Assembly (NCBI GenBank): GCA_015680685.1
Contig: MNCI01027477.1
Span: forward strand, 62,532 to 126,531
Length of the DNA stretch: 64,000 bases
Source of the DNA: Gnetum montanum
Taxonomy: Eukaryota > Streptophyta > Gnetopsida > Gnetales > Gnetaceae
Direction: 5' to 3'
Each line of letters opens with the position of its first letter. Position 1 is the stretch's first letter. A model generated the notes under the pieces. The model worked only from the letters and a program-made list of their open reading frames with translations. It was not told the DNA's origin and did no database searches. A program made the translations under genes and the position numbers. Below are positions 56,334 to 64,000 of this stretch, piece by piece.

Positions 56334-56936
56334 CTAAGTGATAGGCTCAGTACATTTGATAATCGAAGTCAACAAACTTGCAAACAAGTGTGGTGGAATA
56401 TTTAGTGCTAGGGTGGCTAAGGTGTCTGCTACGGTGTTCTCGTTGCATGGCATATGTTGCACATCCGTAGTTGTAAACTGTTTGAGTAGGATTTTTTCTA
56501 GGTCACAATAGGGTTGCAGATGTGTAGCTTTGTAGACATAGACCTCGGTGATTTGATTCACAACTAGTTGTAAATCACCGTGAATCACCAGGTGTTGTAT
56601 GTGTAGTGTTTGGGTAGTTAAGAAGCCTCTGAGTAGCCCCTCATACTCTGCCACATTGTTGGTGTAGGGAAACACAAAACGATAAGAAAATGGGTGCATT
56701 TCGCCAGAGGGGAACATAATGATAGTAGGTGCACTACCTCCTTGCGCGGTTGAGGCACCGTCGAAATGTAAAGTAGCTTCTAGGTGCGATGGGATGACGT
56801 TGATAGTGCCAACATGCTTATTTGGGAATTCGGGATCTATGGTTGCCTGGTCGTCGATGGGTGAGGCTGTAAGTTGGGTCGCTATGGCTTGACCCTTCAT
56901 TAATGATTGGCTCATATAGTGTAAGTCAAACTCCAT
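56334..56936 (-). pseudogene. pol: Second (archaeal-type) RNase H of element B
   Basis: An uninterrupted 200-codon stretch holds LHFDGASTAQGG, NNVAEYEGLLRGF, VIHGDLQLVVNQI and NTVADTLATLA, giving all four acidic residues of the RNase H active site (D, E, D, D) in order. A second RNase H between the first one and integrase is a known mark of the Tat lineage. It is the only domain in the window that appears chemically intact. It belongs to a broken polyprotein, so I list it as a pseudogene. Confidence 0.88.
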
Positions 56937-57296
56937 GGTTATTGCTTTCCATCAGGCTATCCTACTACTTTCATACAGGTTGTTAGTGATAGCCTAGAGT
57001 ATGTTGCTTTTGCAAATAATGTTAATTGTATTGCGAAACAAGTAATGCCTCCACTTTTTTAACGCAAATACCAAGGTAAGGCAATTCCTCTCTACTTCAT
57101 TGTATTTCACCTCATACACTATTAATGCATGACTCAGATAATACACTGGTATCTCAGATCTGTTGTCTCGTTTCTGACATAACAGTGCTGTGATACATGT
57201 GTTAGAGGTGGCAAGGTAGATGAAGAAAGGCTTATCCCTCTATGGTGGATGCATAGTTGGGAGGTGCAAAAGCTCTTTCTTCAAGTCATAGAAGGC
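56937..57296 (-). pseudogene. pol: First RNase H of element B (degenerate)
   Basis: Reads PFFIYLATSNTCITALLCQ, PVYYLSHALIVYEVKYN, LVFALKKWRHYLFRNTI and KSNILQAI with stops. The aspartate expected in the first motif (YLA) is already replaced, as is common in Tat elements, where this domain has decayed and the second RNase H takes over. Confidence 0.8.
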
Positions 57297-58200
57297 TTAT
57301 TGACATTGATTGTTCCATTCAAAGTTAACCCCTTTCTTTAGAAGATGTTGCATGGGGTGTAACTTGTCAGTCAACTTTTCTATAAACCTTCGAATGAACT
57401 GTACCCTACCTTGCAACCCACACAATTCTTTAAGGTTTGTAGGAGGGGCCAAGTTGATGATGGCCTTAACTTTGTCAAGGTCCATCCATATCCCATCCTC
57501 CGATACTACAAACCCTAACATGTGTCTGGTTTTTACCCCAAAGACACACTTCTTAGGATTAAGGAAAAAATCATGCATTTGACAACACTTGAGGACTACC
57601 CCTAGATCACGTGGGTGATCAGCAACTTCTTTAGACTTGACCGCTATATCATCCATGTAGTCGTTTAGCATTTCTAGGATGTAGTCACTGAAGATGTAAT
57701 TCATGGCTCACTGGTAGGTTGCCCCGATGTTCTTGAGCCCAAAAGACATCATGGTGTAACAAAAGGTACCCCATGGGGTTATGAAGGTTGTTGTTAGCTA
57801 ATGCTCTAGGTTAATGCGAATTTGGTTGTAACCGGAGAAACCATCCATGAAGGATAACAGAGCATGACTAGCCATACTATCGATGAGTTGATCGATGCTT
57901 GGAAGTGGAAAATTGTCTTTGATCGTTGCCTTGTTCAGATCCCGAAAGTCTATACAGATTCGTATTCCTCCCGTTTTCCTAGAAACCACAACGATGTTGG
58001 ACACCCATTCCGAGTAATCAACTGCACAGATGAAACCAGCTTGGTATAACTTGGTGATTTCATCTCTTATGGCTAGTGCAATTTCTAGTTTAACCTTACG
58101 TGCCTTCTGCTTAACTACCTTCATGTGTGGGTCTAGGACAATGTTGTGTTGTATCAGCCTCGGATCTAAACTCAGCATGTTGCTATATGACCAAATGAAA
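57297..58200 (-). pseudogene. pol: Reverse transcriptase of element B
   Basis: Two open pieces, 58178-57798 and 57704-57297, are separated by stops around 57797 and 57710. They read GFICAVDYSEWVSNIVVVSR, IRICIDFRDLNKATIKDNFP and LLSFMDGFSGYNQIRI, then DYMDDIAVKSKE. The catalytic aspartates (FMDG and YMDD) are intact. Then come the thumb and connection (KCVFGVKTRHMLGF, KAIINLAPPTNLKEL). The sequence is typical of Tat-lineage RTs. Only two or three stops separate it from a full RT. Confidence 0.9.
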
Positions 58201-58779
58201 ACTTTAATGTTGCCTTACAGAATCTTGGCTACATCTATGTGCATTTGCGCATCTAGGAGGGAGCTAAGTTTTAACGTTTTTACTTCCTCCTTGGACGTGG
58301 TCATAGGCGTCTCGATGAGAGGGTCCTCAGTTACATCCTTGGCCTCTAAATCTAGGGTTCGGACCAGATGCTTGGGCTAGTCTGGGGATGTTTCTAAGGA
58401 CACTATGGTGCTAGCTGTGGTTGATTCCCAGTTGATCAGGTCTGGGTTCAATTGTCTTGCGAGCTTACCATGTGGACTGGCTAAAGCTAAAGGCGTGGAG
58501 AGATTGCGATGGATTTCCATTTTTTGCTCAACTTTCCAAAATGAGACGAAAGACTAGTTAAGAGGCACCTATTGGTAGTAATTATGTATAAGGAAAATTT
58601 GAAAAAAAAATAATGAGGTGTAACTAGCAAAGTATGATATGAAGATTAAAATTTGCCAGTTTAAAGTCATGGAAAACTGCTAAGGCATGGAGATGTTGAA
58701 CTGCTAAAAGAAAAAATGTAAAACTATTGATGTGAGAACGCGAAACTACTAAAAAATGCAAAACTACCGATGCAAAAAT
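58201..58779 (-). pseudogene. pol: Protease-to-RT linker of element B, RT-proximal part
   Basis: The reading continues upstream of RT to about 58500 without known motifs. From 58560 to 58780 the stretch is A-rich and has one imperfect dyad (58659-58680). Nothing else seen. Confidence 0.45.
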
Positions 58780-59640
58780 GTGAAACTGTTAGTTTAACGT
58801 CATTGCAGACTACGAACGTGTAATGGATCGAAACTGCTAGTTTAAGGTCTTTTCGGACCATTAACTAGAGTGAACTGCTACGCTAGGAATGCTAGTTTAA
58901 GGTCTTTTCAGACTATTAACTAGAGCAAACTGCTACACTAGGAATGCTAGTTTAAGGTCTTTTCAGACAGCTAAAGTTACAACTACACTGGGGTTGCTAG
59001 TTTAAGGTCTTTTTAGACCGCTAAAGTCACCGCTACACTAAGACTGCAAGTTTAAGGTCCTTCAGAACCACTAAAGTCGTAGCTACACTAAGACTACTAG
59101 TTTAAGGTCTTTCCGGACCGCTAACATTGCAGCTATGCTAAGACTACTAGATTAAGGTCTTTTCGAACTGCTGCTAGTTTTAGGCCATTTCAGGCCATTG
59201 CTAGTTTTAGGTCATTTCGGGCCATAGCGTAGCTAGTTTTAGGCCATTTTGGGCCATAGCGTAGCATAGTTTTAGGCCATTTCAGGCCATCACTAGTTTT
59301 AGGCCATTTTAGGCCGCTACTAGTTTTAAGCCATTTCGGGCCATAGCGTAGCATAGTCTTAGGCCATTCTGGGCCCTTGCTAGTTTTAGGCCATTTTGGG
59401 CTGCTGCTAGTTTTAGGCCATTTCGGGCCATAGCGTAACATAGTTTTAGGTCATTTTGGGCCATCACTAGTTTTAGGTCATTTTGGGCCGCTGCTAGTTT
59501 TAGGCCATTTTAGGATATTGCTAGTTTTAGACTATTTTGGGCCATAGCGTAGCATAGTTTTAGGCCATTCCAAGCCCCTGTAACTATAGCATAGTTTTAG
59601 GCCATTTTGGGCCATAGGATGTTAAAGGGATGATATCAAA
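58780..59640 (-). repeat. Large dyad array in element B, partly open as a peptide repeat
   Basis: About eight units of CTAGTTTAAGGTC-N6-GACC (58790-59170) are followed by about 14 units of TAGTTTTAGGCC-N6-GGCC (59170-59630), with unit lengths near 27 and 33 bases in the second block. Perfect dyads include 58846-58859, 59006-59019, 59106-59119 and 59183-59196. The minus strand from 59441 to 59190 is open and encodes GPKWPKTS-type repeats, because the unit lengths are multiples of three. It is in the same frame as RT but is not contiguous with it. Confidence 0.85.
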
Positions 59641-60021
59641 ATGATGTGAAGAAAAAGGGCGATAAATGTACAAGGGATGGCAATTGAGCAAAAAGCAATG
59701 GGGTTGCTACGCTATGCGTAGCTACTTCTTGATCCATCATGGGTTGAGTAGAATGTAAGGTCAAGGCGCTCTACTAGGGCCTTCATTTACATCATTGTCC
59801 CTCGCTTGGAAGGGCAACTCAACCCATGCGCTTTCATTTTTGAAACCTGCTTGCTGAGCTGATTCCCCTGCTAGATGGTTAGTGCATGCGTAAGCAAGCG
59901 CTTCATTCTCAAAGGCTACGACCTCTGAGCCCTGCTCCATGTCTACGTTATTGATAGCTTATGCCGCTACCTCGTCATCATGGATCACCACCTCCCTCCC
60001 TACATATGGTAGGTGAATTTC
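59641..60021 (-). pseudogene. pol: Protease-to-RT linker of element B, protease-proximal part
   Basis: The protease frame continues with acidic residues (EVVIHDDEVAA, VDMEQGSEVVAFENEALAYA) to about 59790 and then fades into the repeat array. A CTACGCTATGCGTAGC palindrome lies at 59706-59722. Confidence 0.5.
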
Positions 60022-60345
60022 CTAGTGAATGGGCAAAGAGACAGCCCTAAGTTTTGCTAACCATGATCTCCCCAAGATTATGTTAAACCTAGGCATCTCC
60101 TCAACCACGATGAACGTTGCATTCGTGGGGAATTGATCCCCTGCCACAAAGTCTATGTGGATCATGCCCTTCACCATGACCCGTGCCCCATTGAATGACC
60201 TCAAGCATGACTTCATTGTGGGTTTGATCTAGTCGACCAAGCCCAACTTGTCCACAATAGGGAAGGGGATGACATTTGTGGCATCTCCATCATCAATGTG
60301 TATCCTTTGGATCTTGTGTTGACCGACCCAAATTATGATGAACAG
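60022..60345 (-). pseudogene. pol: Aspartic protease of element B
   Basis: Active site near 60290 reads IHIDDGDATNVI. It is followed, after one stop, by CLRSFNGARVMVKGMIHIDF, FPTNATFIVVEEMPRFNIIL and GRSWLAKL (60216-60022). D-D-G stands where D-S/T-G or D-G-G is usual, exactly as in A. The second half is open and well kept. Confidence 0.82.
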
Positions 60346-61265
60346 GGGTGCTGTAGTCACCTAGCCTCTTTCAGAATCTTTCCTAATGGAGTCATCGCAG
60401 AAAGTTAGTTGAGACGGTTCTAGCTCTACAGGCATGGAGGAAAGAATGATCGAATGAATTTCTTCCTCTTCTGCTAGCATGTCCTCGTCAACCAGAATCA
60501 CCATCAACATGCAGATTAGAGCCTCATGGTGTGGGACGAACATCATGATTAGGTCGTACAAGCTCAATGTAGTGTTCTTTTGTTTTAGAGCTTGCTTGAC
60601 CTAAGTGAGGGCATCCAAGAGGTCCTGGAAACCCCCCTGTTTACCACCTTCCTCCTCTTCTATTCGTCCCAGAAGACAAATCTCCCGAGGAGGGGAGATT
60701 TTGGATCTGGGTTCAGATAATTTTTGGCAAGGCGGCACGGACTATGTGGTTGTAGCAATGTCCCTCTTTGGTGACGAGGGTGTAGACGTAGGGGGTGAAG
60801 ACATAGGCTTGGAAACACCTAGGGCAGTACTTCCCCTCGACGTCTTGCCTGCAAAACACACTTCTCACTTTTTAGGACAAGAAGGTTGTTCAACTGTCTT
60901 GCACGGGATGGGAGCTATTGAAGGAGTTAGCCCCCTGATGACAAACAGGGCTAACAGTGTCAATGAGCGGGGTGGCATGGTTTTGCTAACAGGTGACGTG
61001 GGGTGGATGCTTAGGAAGGAACCCTCAGGAAAAATGGTTGCTATGAGCTTTGGCCAGCCGTTGGTGATGCTGGTGCACTACACTAAGGCAAACGAACCAC
61101 GAACGGCTACTGGGATGGCCTAGGATCACTATTAATGCCAATGGTGTTGATAACATAACCAGTGTTGTTAGTGTTGAGGGGGTCAGTGTAGATGTGCAGA
61201 GATTGATTCTCAGGGCATGCTAGGTTACTTTTGTCCAACACCAGTTTTCCCTGATTAATCATCCA
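60346..61265 (-). pseudogene. gag: Gag-protease linker of element B
   Basis: Broken frames from 61260. The last part (60600-60361) carries LKQKNTTLSLYDLIM and an acidic stretch DEDMLAEEEEIHS before the protease, as in A. No known domain. Confidence 0.6.
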
Positions 61266-63525
61266 TTAGATGTCATCCTTCAACGCCAAACAGTAATCCG
61301 TGTTGTGACCACATTGTTGGTGGTAGTCATAAAACCTATCTAGCCTGAAACCCTTAGGAACTGGAGGCTCATTGGGCAAGGCCAAAGAGGGGTTCCTAAG
61401 GAGCTCGCAGTAGCACTGATGTCTCTTGATCCCTTCTTCCAACATCTGCTTGTGTTGGATGTGCCCCACTGCCAGTAGCTGCTTCAGAAATTCTGAAGGC
61501 TTGATAGGTAGTGGGGTGTACTTTGAGTGATCTTTATGCTCAAAGCTTGGTTTGGGTTGCACAGATGTCTCGGGTGTAGGTATGAGAGGTTGCGACACAT
61601 TGCTCTGCTTGGGTACGGGGTTAGCTACGAGTGCGGCCAATTTCTTGTTGTTCTTGTTACCGTTGTTATTAGGTTTGGGCTTGGCCTCGGTTGCCATAGT
61701 GGCCACTGTGGCTATTGGGGCCTTACCCTTGTCCTTTTTTATGAAGGTTTTTTTGTAGGTAATATAGGCCGGGTCTTTGCTCACCTTGGCCACATCCTGT
61801 ATACTCTTAGTTTGAGTGAAGGCTTGACTAAGAGTGCAAAGAGCAAGGTAGTATAGTTTAGACTTGATGAAGTCATTCACTACGCCCTTAAAGACGGCCA
61901 GTAGGTGGGCCTCTGTGATGAGCTCGTGAATTTCATTAAGGGTTGCACTCCAACGTTGGGTGAACTTTTGGACCGGCTCTAGAGGATCCTACTTCATGCT
62001 CATCAACTGATCTAGCATGATTTATAGCCTCAAGTTATACTTGAAGCACGTCACAAACTGGGTCAGAAGCTCCTCCAGAGTTGAAATGGAAGAGCATGGT
62101 AGGGCATGGTACCAATCCAAGGCTTTCCCAACTAGAGACATAGCAAAGACATGGATAATCGTGTGCGGACATTGTTGCAGAAAAAGGGATTTAGACCTAA
62201 AGGTAACAAGATGTGCGTTGGGATCTCCCTCCCTGTTGTACTTCGTGAAGTGTGGGAGGGACATCCTTGTGGGTAGCGTCAATGTTTGGGATGGCAGGGC
62301 TGATGGGGTCGTCCTGGTAGAAGTCCATGACTTGTACCGTGTCAGACCCAATAGCCATAAGGCGTTTTATTTTCTCAGTAAGGGTCTAGATAAGTTGGAA
62401 TACTTGGTCCAAACCCTGGGATGACGTAGAAGGTTGGGAAACTGTTGGGGTAGCTCCCATCTATGGGATGGCAGGGGTAGCAGCATGACCCATCGACGGT
62501 ACCATTGGGGTGGCCCCCGTGGATGGTACTACATATGCTATCCACCACCAGGCAGGTGATGTTGTTAGGGCAACAACCGTGGCTTGGGCTACGGGATAGA
62601 CTATTTGAGTAGCCAGCAAGATAGACCATAGCCCCTCGCTGGGTTGTGCTATTTGCAGGATTTGGTAGGTCTGTTGACGAATGTGGTGTGACATCTGCGA
62701 TGGTAACATAGCAGGGGGAGCAATGAATGGGGTCGACTAAGTGGATAGACCTGGGTCCATTGCTGATGGTGGGATAGGTGTAAATGTGAGAATGAAGGTG
62801 GAAGCTGCGTACGGCTATGAAGTCAGTACGGTGTGCACATGTGGTAGGGTAGCCATGATTGGCATGTGATGTGCTACAAGAATGGACTGATGAACGGTTT
62901 GTAGAGGAATAGTTAAAAACAAAACAAGGAAAAAGGGGCATTCATACACCAAGGAGTTGACATGGCTACCCATTGTAGATGTAATTTCGGGTTGCAAAAG
63001 CATAGGTGTGATCACAAAGGAAGTGGTGACGAACAATGGGTTGGTCCAGAAGGAATGGGTAGGAGGGATGGTAACGGGGTTGGTTTGACCTCCCCTATCA
63101 GATTGGGAATCAAGTTCCTCCTATCCGTTTTGGAAGGCATCCTCATGGATAGACGCCATGTCCTATTGCTTCCTAAGTCTTACCAACTAGATAAGCTAGT
63201 CTAGAAGCCATTGATTCATCTGTGTCAAAGGTATGGAAGCACTGGGAGTGGGAAAAAATTCGTTCCGATCGTAGTAAGAAAACTTGAAGCTACATTTTTC
63301 TTTGAGTTTGTGCACATCCAAGGGCAAGTTTTCCTACACCTTTGCACAGACGAAGTTATAGCATTCATGTTGCTGGGCCAAGCCCTCAGGCCCCCGATTT
63401 TGGATGCTGAGGGATTGACATGTTTCTAGTATCAGGTTGAGTGGTTGTTCAGCACCTGTGATGCCTTGAACTGTGAAGGGAACCTCAACGTTGAAGGTGT
63501 TAGCAACAGTGCTCAAGGAAGCCAT
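61266..63525 (-). pseudogene. gag: gag of element B
   Basis: Start chosen at ATG 63525 (MASLSTVANTF) because YNFVCAK near 63350 matches the gag of A. A Pro/Thr/Ser-rich N-terminal stretch runs in one frame through 63036-62815 and 62709-62461. The core (62351-62022) reads LPHFTKYNREGDPNAHLVTF, FAMSLVGKALDWYHALP and LEELLTQFVTCFKYN. The last open piece (61880-61266, 204 codons) is Lys/Asn-rich and ends with YDYHQQCGHNTDYCLALK, a zinc-binding motif whose first Cys is Tyr. Confidence 0.85.
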
Positions 63526-63918
63526 TGTTACGAACCTAAACAGTTTTGCAAAACATGAAAAGAAAGGAAATAAAAAAGCAATCAAAAGGCTTTATGTCTT
63601 GCCAGATCCCAAAGAAATCATCAAACCGACCGATCTATACCACATGATGTATAAACAACTACAAAAGGGTATCACGTTTACGCTAGTGTGTGATAGGGTA
63701 CAGAACACATGCAAGACTACTGTAAAAACAAATAAGTGAAACAGAGATCAGAGACTTTATGTCCTGTAGGGTTCCAGAGGAACCGTCGAAGCAACTGATC
63801 TACACCACACGATGTGTAAACAACCACAAAAGGATCCCAAGTTTACGCTAGTGTGTGTCAAGTGCAAAAAGCTTACAGGACTACCGTATAACACGGAAAG
63901 GATACTAAAGGCCCTCCT
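63526..63918 (-). other. Leader of element B with tandem duplication
   Basis: Two copies of a roughly 165-bp unit, starting CTTTATGTC at 63590 and at 63755 and both holding GTTTACGCTAGTGTGTG, make up most of the leader. Next to the LTR the minus strand reads AGAAGGAGGG, as in A. No tRNA-type primer site starting TGG is evident. Confidence 0.65.
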
Positions 63919-64000
63919 TCTAGCGACTAAAAATATCAGCTACTGGAAAACACTGAGGTCATTGGTTGTGATAGTCTTAACCCCAAATCTGTGCGAGGGC
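63919..64000 (-). repeat. 5' LTR of element B (edge only)
   Basis: The last 82 bases align with the first 82 bases of the 3' LTR (51556 onward), including TAGCGAC, AGGTCATTGGT and AGTCTTAACC. The rest lies beyond the window. Confidence 0.85.

Larger units (their letters stand above)
51556..64000 (-). mobile_element. Tat-like Ty3/Gypsy element B (leaves window at right)
   Basis: 3' LTR 51556-53361, beginning of the 5' LTR at about 63919. On the minus strand: leader, gag, linker, protease, dyad array, RT, RNase H, a second RNase H, integrase, non-coding repeats, LTR. The second RNase H and the RT wording place it in the Tat lineage. The expected target duplication is CTAAT (51551-51555), whose partner should lie just beyond the window. 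B is the closest complete relative of A and of the solo LTR. Confidence 0.9.

Noticed and set aside
58780-59640. CRISPR array or satellite
   Set aside because: Units have no unique spacers and lie inside a retrotransposon of a plant-type genome; they also vary in length and sequence too much for a satellite.
60605-61123. 172-codon plus-strand ORF
   Set aside because: It is antisense to the gag-protease linker of B; no domain seen.
62375-62941. 188-codon minus-strand ORF rich in Ser/Thr/Pro
   Set aside because: The frame that continues from 63036 and 62709 into the gag core is a different one; this is a shadow.

Overview
The window looks like nuclear DNA of a seed plant with a large, slowly turning-over genome. 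A gymnosperm is my best guess, but I cannot prove it. I recognise no host gene. Almost all of the 64 kb is LTR retrotransposons in nested layers, old enough that their LTR pairs differ by roughly 5-15% by eye and nearly every open frame is broken.

Layout. 1-15751: an Athila-like Ty3/Gypsy element on the minus strand (element H), entered in its post-pol gene (ORF2) at base 1 and ending in its 5' LTR. It is split inside gag by a gag-only element on the plus strand (Z, 7957-14051, target duplication AAGAG). 16046-24095: a Tat-like gypsy element on the minus strand with gag and protease but no RT, RNase H or integrase (A, target duplication GGGAT). 24138-25045: a cluster of tRNA-derived SINE-like copies. 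25165-49514: a decayed Ty1/Copia element on the plus strand that hosts a four-deep nest. Gag-only Athila-like element Y (26372-47933, minus strand, duplication CTTAG) lies in its protease/integrase boundary. Full-length Athila-like element X (28983-43574, plus strand, duplication ACTTC) lies in Y. A Tat-type solo LTR (35576-36955, duplication CTAAC) lies in the integrase of X. 50666-51555: an X-type LTR interrupted by element B (51556 to beyond 64000, minus strand), a Tat-like element with gag, protease, RT, two RNase H domains and integrase.

Two lineages account for most of the DNA. The Athila-like elements (H, X, Y, Z) have LTRs of the form TGATGA...TCATCA, a primer site matching tRNA-Asp, and downstream of pol a long unfamiliar ORF2 with a coiled-coil-like middle. 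The Tat-like elements (A, B and the solo LTR) have LTRs of the form TGAAACACC...CTACA and two RNase H domains where pol is present. Y, Z and A are pol-less and would have needed partners like H/X and B.

The least expected structure is non-coding. A and B carry a conserved two-part hairpin exactly across the 3' LTR junction, a family of short dyads (three- or four-base arms around a constant six-base spacer, with compensating arm changes), and palindromic TAGCGTA arrays in the U3 upstream of the TATA box. H and X also share a U3-like block with a TATA-like site inside the element, about 450 bp before ORF2. All domain calls come from reading translations by eye, without any database search.
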